A DNA stretch of 42,287 nt, taken from a virus. The notes under the pieces are model-generated. The model was not told the DNA's origin. It saw only the letters and a list, made by a program, of their open reading frames with translations, and searched no databases. Made by a program: the position numbers and the translations under genes. The stretch spans positions 1 through 42,287 of the IMG/VR virus record IMGVR_UViG_3300020152_000011; one strand, written 5' to 3'. Shown here piece after piece: positions 29,739 to 38,241 of the stretch (the stretch's first letter is position 1; the number at the start of each line of letters is the position of its first letter).

Positions 29739-30019
29739 CGCTCGCGAAGGTCGACGCTGATGGCTTCATCGAAGCCGAGGTAGTCGGCGGGCTCAGCACG
29801 CCCGATCGCGGCGGCGTGCTCACGGGTAAGCCGCGCTACCCGGGGCAGGCGTACGCAAGCGGCTACGGCTTCCACGAGTGCATCCCATCGCGCTACGTCG
29901 ATGACGCCGAGGGCGTCGTGGGCGTGCACTGCCCAACGTGCGGCCACGTGTGGACGTACGAGCCGTACAAGCGCTCACCGCAGCTGCCGGCGGCAAGAAA
30001 GGCGCTTCCCGACAGGTGA
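29735..30019 (+). CDS. Small hypothetical protein with CPTC knuckle
   Basis: 94 aa from TTG 29735, which overlaps the upstream stop and has GGAGG 10 nt before; a GTG at 29699 is the alternative. CPTCGHVWTYEPY near the C-terminus is half of a zinc ribbon. Its stop overlaps the terminase start. Confidence 0.5.
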   Translation: MTLAKVDADGFIEAEVVGGLSTPDRGGVLTGKPRYPGQAYASGYGFHECIPSRYVDDAEGVVGVHCPTCGHVWTYEPYKRSPQLPAARKALPDR

Positions 30020-31704
30020 CCGCCGCCGAGCACCTGATCGACGCCGCGGCCGACGCGTGGGCAGCGCAGATGTACCGCGACGGCGATCTGCGCTTCCTCT
30101 GCCAGGAGCACCAGCTCGCCGACTACGACGACTTCGAATACTGGAACAAGGTCCGCAACTCGGACGAGCACATCGAAGCGAACCGCGCGCGCGGCGCGAC
30201 GTACCATCACATCTGGGTCGACGAGATCGGCCGGCGCTGGGGCAAGACAGCCAAGGCCCTGATCCTCGCGAAGCAGGAGATGATTCGCCGCGCGAACGCG
30301 CGCGGCATGATCTTCACGCCGAAGCAGAAGAACATCGGCGGCATCATCATCCCGCTGCTCAAGCACATCTTTCGCGGCGCCCCCGATGGTTATCAGCTCG
30401 AGTTCCGAGGCAGCTTCGAGGGCGAGAATCACATGGGGGTGTTGCTCCCGGCCACGAACAGCTGGTGCAAGCTGGTCGGCGTCGACGTGCACCCCGACGC
30501 CACGCGCGGCCAGTGGTTGGACTTCTGTATCGGCACCGAGGCTGCATTCGTAAAGGGCCTCGCCGAGCTTGTAGACGGCACCATCTCCCCGCAGTTCTCG
30601 CAGCGTCCGTGGGCGTGGCTGCTGCTCGAGAGCTCGACTGCGAAGCAGGCCGACCACGAGTTCAACAGCGTGTACCGCGAGGACGCGCAGCTGCGGCCGT
30701 TCGCGCCGGGCAAGGTCCCCTACCGCACGCACACGATCGACGACAACACCATGCTCACTCCGCGCGACATCGAGATCGAACTCGACCGCTCGGGCGGCCG
30801 GAAGTCCCCACGCGTGCGCCGCGAGTACTTCTGCGAAGAGGTGCGCGATCCCGAGGGCACCGTCGTCCCCGAGTTCGACGCGCCGACCAAGCTGCGGCCG
30901 CACACCGCGCACGTCGTCCCTGCACGCTCGCCGGTGCCGCGCTACGCGTGCGGCTACGTCGGCATGGACCCGGGCTTTCGCGACCCGCTGGGAGCGCTGT
31001 GGGGCTACGTCGACTTCTCGCGCAACAAGCTCGTGATCCAAGCCGACTTTGCCGAGCTCAACTGCTCGCTCGAGCGCGCTGGCCAGGTGTTGCGCGAGCG
31101 CGAGCGCGATCTCTGGTGGACCACCCACCGCGAGCCTGGCCGCCGCGATCAGCCGATGGTCTCGATCGCCGACGTCACCAAGACCGCCGGCGGGCTCGTC
31201 TGGGAGACGCCGCAGCCGGCCCTCACCTACTGGGACGGCGAGCAGTTCGTTCCGAACCCCTACCGCCGAATCAGCGACGTCGCGCCGCAGTTCCTCGGCG
31301 ACCTCCACACGCAGCACGGGCTCAGCTGGCAGGCGACCGCCAAGGACGACGCTGAGGCGCAGCTGCACGCCCTACGGCTCGGCTTCAGCCAGAACCGGAT
31401 CGAAATCTGGGACTGCTGCGAGCACCTGATCAAGCAGCTGCGCTCGGGCACGTGGAACGACCTGCGCACCGACTGGGACCGCACGCCCACGCTCGGCCAC
31501 CTCGATTGCGTATCGGCGCTGATCTACATGTGGCGCAACATCGACTGGCGGAAGAACCCCCACCCGCCAGCGCGAATCGAAACCACGGCGTACGACGTTG
31601 CATTACCGGTCGGTGTCGATCAGGATACTGCCACTGGGCGCAAGCGGGACTCTTTCGAGTCTCGGTTCCGGAGCAATTCAGGAGCCGAGCGGAAGTGGCG
31701 CTGA
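30016..31704 (+). CDS. terL: Terminase large subunit
   Basis: 562 aa, GTG 30016 (GTGA overlap). ATPase domain: Walker A GRRWGKT (72-78), a Walker B-like stretch WLDFCIGTEAAF (167-178) and coupling motif LLLESSTAK (202-210). Nuclease domain (RNase H fold): Asp318 in GMDPGFRDP, Asp386 in SIADVTK and Asp497 in LGHLDCVSA. The usual D-E of Walker B reads T-E here. It should drive DNA into the prohead and cut it. Confidence 0.9.
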   Translation: MTAAEHLIDAAADAWAAQMYRDGDLRFLCQEHQLADYDDFEYWNKVRNSDEHIEANRARGATYHHIWVDEIGRRWGKTAKALILAKQEMIRRANARGMIFTPKQKNIGGIIIPLLKHIFRGAPDGYQLEFRGSFEGENHMGVLLPATNSWCKLVGVDVHPDATRGQWLDFCIGTEAAFVKGLAELVDGTISPQFSQRPWAWLLLESSTAKQADHEFNSVYREDAQLRPFAPGKVPYRTHTIDDNTMLTPRDIEIELDRSGGRKSPRVRREYFCEEVRDPEGTVVPEFDAPTKLRPHTAHVVPARSPVPRYACGYVGMDPGFRDPLGALWGYVDFSRNKLVIQADFAELNCSLERAGQVLRERERDLWWTTHREPGRRDQPMVSIADVTKTAGGLVWETPQPALTYWDGEQFVPNPYRRISDVAPQFLGDLHTQHGLSWQATAKDDAEAQLHALRLGFSQNRIEIWDCCEHLIKQLRSGTWNDLRTDWDRTPTLGHLDCVSALIYMWRNIDWRKNPHPPARIETTAYDVALPVGVDQDTATGRKRDSFESRFRSNSGAERKWR

Positions 31705-32130
31705 ATGGATCCCGTGCTTGTGTGGGCGCTCGTGGCGCTCGCTGCCCTGTCCGGTCTCTACGACCTAGGCCGCCGCGCCATTGCCGGCGCATCCAAACGT
31801 GACCTCGAAGAGGCGCTGAGGCCGATCCGCCACGCGCTCGAACTCGAGCAACAGCGCGGCGACTTTCGGTTTCAAGAGACGCAGCAGCTGACCAACCGCT
31901 GCGACGCGTTGCGCGACGCAGCCGAGCTCGCGCGCCAGGACGCGACCAAGCACCGCGCCGATCACGACGAGCACGTGAAGCTGTTCGAACAGATCTGCCT
32001 CCAGTGGCGGGCGAAAGCCGGCGAGCTCGAGTCGCAGATCAACCGCGTCACCTCCGACGCGAAGAACGAGATCAACGGAGCGCTCCAGGGTGTGGATGCG
32101 CTCACGGGCACGAGAAAAGGATGGCGCTGA
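31705..32130 (+). CDS. Membrane-anchored coiled-coil protein
   Basis: 141 aa, ATG 31705, directly after the terminase stop. An N-terminal transmembrane helix (VLVWALVALAALSGLYDL) is followed by about 100 residues of coiled coil (ELEQQRGDFRFQETQQL and onward). The layout resembles an i-spanin (Rz-like), but the location next to terminase is unusual for that. Function unknown. Confidence 0.6.
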   Translation: MDPVLVWALVALAALSGLYDLGRRAIAGASKRDLEEALRPIRHALELEQQRGDFRFQETQQLTNRCDALRDAAELARQDATKHRADHDEHVKLFEQICLQWRAKAGELESQINRVTSDAKNEINGALQGVDALTGTRKGWR

Positions 32131-32363
32131 TGACGAAAACGGCTGCTGCAAAGAAGATCTCGGACACGGAACTGGACGCGCTCGACACGGAACTGGACGC
32201 GCTCGACGCGGAACTGACGGGTGATCCACCCCCGGTGACCGCCGAGTCGCTCTACCTCGCGTTCACGTCGCGTCGTCGAGTGCACACGGCGCAACCGTCG
32301 TTCGAGCAGCTCACGGTCGACGAGCGAGCGGACTGGGCCGCGGTGGCCGAGGTCGCGCGATGA
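32130..32363 (+). CDS. Small protein with tandem TELDALD repeats
   Basis: 77 aa, ATG 32130 in a TGATG overlap; ATG 32121 would add 3 residues. Residues about 13-29 are a short acidic repeat (TELDALDTELDALDAEL) encoded by 21-bp tandem DNA repeats. The rest is a small helical domain (FEQLTVDERADWAAVA). Function unknown. Confidence 0.55.
   Translation: MTKTAAAKKISDTELDALDTELDALDAELTGDPPPVTAESLYLAFTSRRRVHTAQPSFEQLTVDERADWAAVAEVAR
32164..32218 (+). repeat. 21-bp tandem repeat (2.6 copies)
   Basis: Two exact copies (32164-32184 and 32185-32205) and a partial third of a 21-bp unit coding for a 7-residue acidic motif. The exactness suggests a recent slippage event. Confidence 0.85.
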
Positions 32364-32866
32364 GCGCGAGTGCACGCGCGCAGCAGCCGGCGGACGACCG
32401 CGTTCCGTGCCCCGAGAACACCGTCTTTCTGATCCCCGACGAGGCGTACACGGCGCAGGTGATCAAGGGCTACCTCCGCAAGAAGTACGCGAACATTCCT
32501 CAAGAAATGATCGTCTCGCAGATCAACATGCAGGCGATCCCGCACCTCGCGGAGCTGCAGTTCGTCCTCGTGGTGCGTCGCCCGAGCGAAGGTGAGCGGC
32601 TTGGTCCGGCGTACACGCTCGTGACCGACCAGTTCGGCAAGCGCGTGGAGTCGCCGATCGCGCCCGAGACGTACCACCGCGAGGTGGTCGAGTCGCCGCC
32701 GATCCGCGTGCGTGATCACGTGAAGGTCGCGCGTGTGAATCTCTTCCAGGCGACCGAGACGAAGCTCGACGCGTTGATCGACGAGCTTGCGAAGCATGCG
32801 AGCCCGTACCGCATCTTCCCTCAGAACAAGCCCGACTTTCTCATCCGCTGCATGGTCGCCTGCTGA
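32360..32866 (+). CDS. Hypothetical protein upstream of portal
   Basis: 168 aa, ATG 32360 (ATGA overlap). An alpha/beta protein with a central helix-strand run (QAIPHLAELQFVLVVRRPSE) and a helical C-terminus (ETKLDALIDELAKHA). No enzyme motif. Position between terminase and portal fits a head-morphogenesis accessory, but the family is not recognised. Confidence 0.65.
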   Translation: MSASARAQQPADDRVPCPENTVFLIPDEAYTAQVIKGYLRKKYANIPQEMIVSQINMQAIPHLAELQFVLVVRRPSEGERLGPAYTLVTDQFGKRVESPIAPETYHREVVESPPIRVRDHVKVARVNLFQATETKLDALIDELAKHASPYRIFPQNKPDFLIRCMVAC

Positions 32867-33105
32867 TGGTGCGCATCGCGTCGATCGCTCGTGCGCGTGA
32901 GAAGCGGGAGGCGGCCAAGCACCGCAAGAACCGCCTTCTGATGCTGATGCACGAGTTCCTCGATGCCGAGGACCGCGGCGACACCGACCACATGCGCATG
33001 GTCGGTGGGCGCGGGCTCAGCACGTACACACGCGTGGAGCGCAACGAGGCCTACGCCGAAGCGCTCGCCGCGCGTCCGAAGAAGCCGGAGGAACCGCAGA
33101 ACTGA
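32866..33105 (+). CDS. Small basic helical protein upstream of portal
   Basis: 79 aa, ATG 32866, coupled on both sides (its TGA overlaps the portal ATG). The first 35 residues are strongly basic (ARAREKREAAKHRKNRLL) and helical; the end is Pro/Glu-rich. It could bind DNA or RNA. Function unknown. Confidence 0.6.
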   Translation: MVRIASIARAREKREAAKHRKNRLLMLMHEFLDAEDRGDTDHMRMVGGRGLSTYTRVERNEAYAEALAARPKKPEEPQN

Positions 33106-35303
33106 TGGAAGCACCGCAGCAGCCCGCCGCCGCCGAGGACGCAACGAACACCTACTGGGCCACGCTCCCGCTCGACCAGCTCGTAGACGATCTCAAAGGG
33201 CAGGAGCGCGGCTGGTGGGCAGCCGGTCAGAGGCGAGGCTACTGGCAGCTGCTGCGGCTGATGTACGCGCAGTCGCAGGGCATGGACCCCGGCAGCGGGC
33301 AGGCGAACACGACGCAGCAGCTGACGTTTGTCGGCAAGAACGCCGGCTTCGTACGCTTCCGCGTGCAGCTGGCGAGGAGTCACATTCGTCAGCGCAACAT
33401 CATGGCGCAGGGCGAGCGCGTCGCGTTCCAGTGCCTCGCGCTGAACGACGACTTCGCATCGCTCTCGCAGGTGCCCACGGCGCAGGCCGGGCTCGACTAC
33501 GTGTTCCGCGCCGCGAAGGGCGAACACGTGAAGTGGCAGGCGCTCGACGCTGACGGCTACTTCGGCGAGGGCGCGATTTGGGTGCGCTGGGACTCGGAGG
33601 CCGGCAAAGAGATCGAGGTCACCGAGGAAGAGGAGATCATCGACGAGGCCACGGGCGAGCCGATGATGCTGCCCTCGCAGGCGTCGGAGGACCCGAACAC
33701 CGGCGAGACCGTGATCGAGCCCGAGCAGCCGGCCACGCGCACCGTCAAGCGGCGCAAGAAGGCGGGCACGCCGACACTCGCAGCCCTCTTCCCGTGGGAG
33801 GTCGTGCGCGACCCGTACGCGAAGAAATGCCCGTGGGTGATCGTGCGCGAGATCATCTCGAAGCACGAGGTTGCGGCGCGCTTCCCCGAGAAGGCGAACC
33901 AGATCCTCGCGGTCGACAACCTCCGCACCGAGGCCGGCATCGCCGAGATGTTCGCCTACGACATGGGCGCGGCGACGACCGATCAGATCATCGTGCGGCA
34001 CTTCTATCACGAGGACTCGCCGGCATGCCCCGGCGGTCGCTACGTGGGTGTCGCGGGAGACGTCCCGCTGTGGGACGAGCCGAACCCGCTGCCCGAGGGC
34101 AATCCGATCGCGTACGTGTGCTCGGCGAAGTACTTCGGCACAGCGTTTGGCTATCCCGAGTGCTCCGACCTGCTCTCGCTGCAGGAGATGCTCGACGAAC
34201 TGCTTACGCAGGCGGCGAACAACATCCTGCGCTACGGCAATCAGTCGCTGTGGGCCGAAGACGGCGTCGAAGTCGACATGAAGAAGCTCGCGCAAGGCGG
34301 CGGGTTCTTCAACTACAAGACGGGGCAGAAGCCGCCGCAGACGATCCAGTGGGCCGAGTTGCCCACGTCCGTGCAGTACATGCTCGAGTTCCTGATCGAG
34401 CGCATGAACGAGATCAGCGGGATGAACTCGGTCGCGCGCGGCGCGCCCGAGGCCAACATCTCGAGCGGTGCGTTCGCTGCACTCTTGCTGAACGTCGCCC
34501 AGAAGTACGTGAGCGCGACCGAGCAGACCGCGAACGACGCGATGGAGTCGATCGGCAACATGCTGCTCGCGTTCCTGCACGCGAACGCAGAGACCGAGTT
34601 CGTTGGCGTGGTCGCCGGCAACAACCAGTCGCCCTACTCGCGCTCGTTCAAGGGCAGCGACTTCAAGGGCATCGAGCGTGTGCAGGTCACCACGATCAGC
34701 GCGCTGATGCGCACGATCCCGGGTCGCTTCGAGGTCTTCAACGCGATCAAAGACCTCTCGAAGCCCGACCGCTCCGCGGCGATCCAGCTGTTCAACACGG
34801 GAGATCCGAGCGGCTTTACGCAGGCCGACCAGTCTGAGTCGCTGCTGATCCAGTGGGAGAACGAGCAGCTTGCGCAAGGCATCTGGTGCGAGCCGGACAA
34901 CACCGATGATCCGATCATGCACTGCCGCGGTCACAAAGCGATGCGCGATCGCATCCGCACGATGCCCGCGCAGCTCGACGAGATGGGCAACCCGACGCCG
35001 ATTGAGGAGGCGCGCATCAAGTCGCTGATGATGCTCGGCGAGCACATCGCGAAGCACGCGATCAACTGGGTGATGGCGGACCCGATCATCCTGGACACGC
35101 TGCAGCTGCCGCGTCCGGCAAACCCGATGGCACCCGGTGCGACGCTGCCGACGCCGCCCGCGCTCACCGAGGCAGCGCTCAATCCGCCGCCAGGCGCAGG
35201 CGCGCCCCCGACGGCGCCCAACAGCAACTTGCCAGAGCCCGCGGACCCTGCGGGCCCACCCGACGAAGCACAAGGCGATTTCGCCGCTGAGGCGGCCGAG
35301 TAA
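33105..35303 (+). CDS. Portal protein
   Basis: 732 aa, ATG 33105 in a TGATG overlap. N-terminal helices (WWAAGQRRGYWQLLRLMYAQ), an alpha/beta wing (RFRVQLARSHIRQRNIMAQG) and the typical stem region LLTQAANNILRYGNQSLW. Next come a helical segment (EFLIERMNEISGMNSVARG) and a Pro-rich C-terminal tail. The length is close to P22 portal (725) and well above T7 (536). It forms the dodecameric ring at the packaging vertex and precedes scaffold and capsid genes. Confidence 0.85.
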   Translation: MEAPQQPAAAEDATNTYWATLPLDQLVDDLKGQERGWWAAGQRRGYWQLLRLMYAQSQGMDPGSGQANTTQQLTFVGKNAGFVRFRVQLARSHIRQRNIMAQGERVAFQCLALNDDFASLSQVPTAQAGLDYVFRAAKGEHVKWQALDADGYFGEGAIWVRWDSEAGKEIEVTEEEEIIDEATGEPMMLPSQASEDPNTGETVIEPEQPATRTVKRRKKAGTPTLAALFPWEVVRDPYAKKCPWVIVREIISKHEVAARFPEKANQILAVDNLRTEAGIAEMFAYDMGAATTDQIIVRHFYHEDSPACPGGRYVGVAGDVPLWDEPNPLPEGNPIAYVCSAKYFGTAFGYPECSDLLSLQEMLDELLTQAANNILRYGNQSLWAEDGVEVDMKKLAQGGGFFNYKTGQKPPQTIQWAELPTSVQYMLEFLIERMNEISGMNSVARGAPEANISSGAFAALLLNVAQKYVSATEQTANDAMESIGNMLLAFLHANAETEFVGVVAGNNQSPYSRSFKGSDFKGIERVQVTTISALMRTIPGRFEVFNAIKDLSKPDRSAAIQLFNTGDPSGFTQADQSESLLIQWENEQLAQGIWCEPDNTDDPIMHCRGHKAMRDRIRTMPAQLDEMGNPTPIEEARIKSLMMLGEHIAKHAINWVMADPIILDTLQLPRPANPMAPGATLPTPPALTEAALNPPPGAGAPPTAPNSNLPEPADPAGPPDEAQGDFAAEAAE

Positions 35304-35314
35304 GCGAGGAAAGA

Positions 35315-36607
35315 ATGGCAGACGCAGCACCGTCCGGAGGCGCACCAGCAGCCGCGCCGGCAGCACCCGCAGCAGCACCGCAAGCGCCCGCGCCGCAACA
35401 GCCGCGAGCAGGTCGCGCGAGCGACTTCCTCGCCAACATGGAGGCGAAGAACGCGCGCATGTCGCAGCAGCCGGCGGCGGCCGCACCGCAGCCGCAGGCG
35501 GCGCCCCGCGAGCAGCCGCAGCAGCCGGGCGGGACGTTCGCCGAGCGTGCGGCGGCTCTCGAGCAACAGCTACTCGGCGCGCCCGACGTCGACGAGCCGG
35601 TTGAAGGCGCCGAGCTCGAGCCGGGGGCGGAGCAAGAGCTCGCTCCCGAGGAGCAGCCGCAGCCGTTCGCCGAAGACGACGCCGCGCTACTGCAGACGTT
35701 CAAAGACGTGCTCGCCGGCACTGCGGCGCTCCCCGAGGAGATGCACGATCAGATCACGGTCGAGTACACCGACGCGAACGGCAACCTGAAGAGTGAGACG
35801 GTCCGCGAACTGGCCGAGGGCAAGATGCGCCTCTCGGACTACCACCGCGGCATGCAGCAGGTGCGCGAGCAGCTGTCCATGGTCCAGATGCGCGATCAGA
35901 ACGTGCGGCAGCACTTCGAGCGCATCAACGACCCCGACGTGTTCCTGCAGGAGTACGAGGACCGCGGTTACGGCCAGGTGCTCGACACGGTGATGCAGAA
36001 GCTCGCCGAGCGGAAGGTGAGCGATCGCCGCGTTGCGCAGGTAGCGGCGTGGGAGCTGATGCAGCGCGAAGGCATCGATCAGAACCACGTGCGCGTGCAG
36101 CAGGAGTACCAGAAGACCCTCGCGCGGCTCGACAACGCCCGGAAGGTGGAAGCGGCGAACCGCCAGCTCGCACGGCAGAACGAGCAGCTCGCGCAGCAGC
36201 GCCAACAGGAATCGCAGACGCAGGAGCAGCAACAGCGGCAGATGCAGCTCGGCCGTGGGCTCGCGCAGCTGATGCCGGTCGCGTTCAAGGCGCACCGCAT
36301 CTACGACTGCAAGGCGAACCAAGAGCGCTTGCTCGTGCATCTCAACGACGTCGTTCGCAGCACGCAGGGCTGGGACGGCCAGGTTCGTCGCTCGCACGTG
36401 ATGAAGGCGGCGCAGATCCTCCGCGAAGAGCTCGAGGACCAGGACTCGCAGCGGAGGGCTGCACCGGCGAAGCCGAAGGCCAAGCCGCGATCGGCGCCGC
36501 CCGTCATGGGCAAGGCAGCGCGGCCCGGCGGTGGTCAGCCGGCCAACCAGCCGACCCGCAAGCGCCCCAGCGAGATGCAGACCGACCCGCGCTTCTCGTT
36601 TGGCTGA
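35315..36607 (+). CDS. Scaffolding protein
   Basis: 430 aa, ATG 35315 with GAGGAAAG upstream. The N-terminal 120 residues are Ala/Pro/Gln-rich; the middle (about 130-330) is highly charged, Gln-rich and coiled coil (QQRQQESQTQEQQQRQMQLG). The basic, Pro-rich C-terminus (KPKAKPRSAPP) is the usual coat-binding end of scaffolds. It stands between portal and capsid genes, as in P22. It would direct prohead assembly and leave before packaging. Confidence 0.8.
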   Translation: MADAAPSGGAPAAAPAAPAAAPQAPAPQQPRAGRASDFLANMEAKNARMSQQPAAAAPQPQAAPREQPQQPGGTFAERAAALEQQLLGAPDVDEPVEGAELEPGAEQELAPEEQPQPFAEDDAALLQTFKDVLAGTAALPEEMHDQITVEYTDANGNLKSETVRELAEGKMRLSDYHRGMQQVREQLSMVQMRDQNVRQHFERINDPDVFLQEYEDRGYGQVLDTVMQKLAERKVSDRRVAQVAAWELMQREGIDQNHVRVQQEYQKTLARLDNARKVEAANRQLARQNEQLAQQRQQESQTQEQQQRQMQLGRGLAQLMPVAFKAHRIYDCKANQERLLVHLNDVVRSTQGWDGQVRRSHVMKAAQILREELEDQDSQRRAAPAKPKAKPRSAPPVMGKAARPGGGQPANQPTRKRPSEMQTDPRFSFG

Positions 36608-36828
36608 TCGGTTGTATTGACTGCACGTACATTTCCCCACAGTATCCCACGTGAGGCGGCCAGTACGGCGCCTCACCAACGCGGAACGGAATGCCCGTGT
36701 CGGGGAAAGGGAATCGCCTCCGCCAATAGCTGCGGGGACCGAGAAGCCCGAGTAGGACCGGCGGCGGTGTCAGAAGCCCGGAAGCGGTGGAAATCGCAAC
36801 GATTTCAACCGTTTAGGGGCACTGACAC
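36608..36828 (+). promoter_or_regulatory. Structured leader of the major capsid gene
   Basis: This 221-bp gap has three inverted repeats: GTGAGGCG/CGCCTCAC (36651-36676), a 12-bp near-perfect stem CGGTGGAAATCG-CAA-CGATTTCAACCG (36785-36811), and an outer pair GTGTCAG (36767-36773)/CTGACAC (36822-36828). The outer pair ends right at the ATG. The ribosome site AGGGG (36815-36819) lies between the small hairpin and the outer arm. The RNA may control capsid translation or stability. No gene was found. Confidence 0.55.
36617..36645 (+). promoter_or_regulatory. Possible promoter for the capsid gene
   Basis: -35 TTGACT (36617-36622) and a weak -10 CAGTAT (36640-36645) separated by 17 bp. It would add transcription of the most abundant virion protein. 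The -10 matches consensus at only three positions. Confidence 0.35.
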
Positions 36829-38154
36829 ATGTCAGCAATCGATCCTGCCTTTGCGGCAGACTTTACCGATCGCTACGCGGAGTACCTGAATCCTCTCCCC
36901 GAGGTGAACTCCTTCCGTGAGTTCGCCCGGATGGTCCCGCCGAAGGACCGCGCCGGACGCCAGTTCCGCGGTCCGATCCAAGCGGCCATCTCACACGGCC
37001 AGACGCTCGACATCACGGGCACGGCCTACGCGCTGAACGCGGCGCGACCGGCGGGCCAGCTCGAATACATTTTGGATGGGTGTGATATCGCGCTGCGCGA
37101 CGTCATCCCGTACAGCGCGATGCTGAAGGGGCGCAACGGCGCCTCGAAGAGCGGCGACGCGGCGGCGTACTGGGAGCCGCTCGACCTCGTAATGATGACG
37201 CTCCTCCGGGGCGCCGAGCATTACAACGAGATCGCCTGCATGTTCGGCCCGGGTTCGGGCTCGACCATCGCGTGCGACATCGGCGAGGTCGCATCGTTCA
37301 CCGGCGGCACCGAGTGGAACGACGGCGTGACGGTGCGGCTGACGGCGGCAAGCTGGGCGCCCGGTCTCTGGAACAACGCTGGCAACGGCGGCAACACCAG
37401 CGGCGGCATGCTCGTCGACATCGTCGTAGCGGCCGGCACCTCGGTCGTGGCGAGCGGCGTCAACGTCGTCGGCGTAGGCGACCCGGCGTTGTGCGAGGTC
37501 ACATTCGGAACGGCAGCTGGTGGCGGCGTTGCAGTCGCGGCCGGTCAACGGCTGATCCCACACGGCTGGTACCAGAAGGCGTGTCTCGGCGTGCAGGGCA
37601 TCCTGCAGAACGTCGGGACGTTCGCGAACATCAACGCTGCGAACAACATCATCTGGCGCTCGCGCCAGTTCAACGCGGGCGGTCCACTGACGCGCGCGAA
37701 GATCCTCGCGATGTGCGCGAAGCTCTTCGCGAACGGCGCGAAGAACGGCCTCGTCGGCTTCGTGAACGCGCACACGTTCGCGGATCTCGCCGAAGAGACC
37801 AACGTGCCGACCGCGAGCGGCGGCCAGTGGTTCGAGAACGGAGCCGAGACGCGCGTGCAGGGCGCGACGAAGCTCACGTACCTGTCGCCGGTCGGCAAGG
37901 TGGAGATTCGTCTCCACGAGTACCAGAAGCAGAGCGTCTCGTTCTTCCTCGAGCCGGAGAACACGGTTCGCATCGGCGCCTCGGACATCACGTTCCGTGG
38001 TGCGGATGGAAGCGAAGGCTTCTTCCTCGAGCTGCCGAACAACGCCGGTAGCGAAATTCGCGTGCTCTCGCAGCAGGCGCCGCTGATCCGCGTGCCGTAC
38101 CGGTCCGCGATCGTGACCGGCATCGTGAACAGCAACCAGGACGCGCCCTCCTGA
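36829..38154 (+). CDS. Major capsid protein
   Basis: 441 aa, ATG 36829. It follows scaffold and has its own structured leader, as expected for the most expressed gene. A helical N-arm (PAFAADFTDRYAEYLNPLP) is followed by beta-rich domains with a Gly/Val-rich inserted region (about 180-230). The C-terminal P-domain-like part has RIGASDITFRGADG and LPNNAGSEIRVLSQ. Length is near P22 coat (430), so an HK97 fold is expected. The identification rests on order, size and composition. Confidence 0.85.
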   Translation: MSAIDPAFAADFTDRYAEYLNPLPEVNSFREFARMVPPKDRAGRQFRGPIQAAISHGQTLDITGTAYALNAARPAGQLEYILDGCDIALRDVIPYSAMLKGRNGASKSGDAAAYWEPLDLVMMTLLRGAEHYNEIACMFGPGSGSTIACDIGEVASFTGGTEWNDGVTVRLTAASWAPGLWNNAGNGGNTSGGMLVDIVVAAGTSVVASGVNVVGVGDPALCEVTFGTAAGGGVAVAAGQRLIPHGWYQKACLGVQGILQNVGTFANINAANNIIWRSRQFNAGGPLTRAKILAMCAKLFANGAKNGLVGFVNAHTFADLAEETNVPTASGGQWFENGAETRVQGATKLTYLSPVGKVEIRLHEYQKQSVSFFLEPENTVRIGASDITFRGADGSEGFFLELPNNAGSEIRVLSQQAPLIRVPYRSAIVTGIVNSNQDAPS

Positions 38155-38168
38155 TCCACAGCCCTCTG

Positions 38169-38224
38169 GGCCGGCCGGGGTGCGTTTGCGCCCATTCTTT
38201 CCTCACCTCGGCCGGCCTTCTGAG
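38169..38224 (+). terminator. Hairpin after the capsid gene, possible terminator
   Basis: A stem of 14 bp with one mismatch: GGCCGGCCGGGGTG (38169-38182) and CACCTCGGCCGGCC (38204-38217), with a 21-nt loop, followed by TTCTGAGTTT. The T run is weak, so it may attenuate transcription or protect the capsid mRNA 3' end rather than stop all transcription. The GGCCGGCC core also appears in the 21960 terminator. Confidence 0.55.
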
Positions 38225-38241
38225 TTTCGAACGGAGAACAC

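Noticed and set aside
33051-35486. Long minus-strand open frame of over 800 codons opposite the portal gene
   Set aside because: It mirrors the portal codons of GC-rich DNA, has Arg/Leu/Val-biased shadow composition, no domain motifs and no ribosome site.
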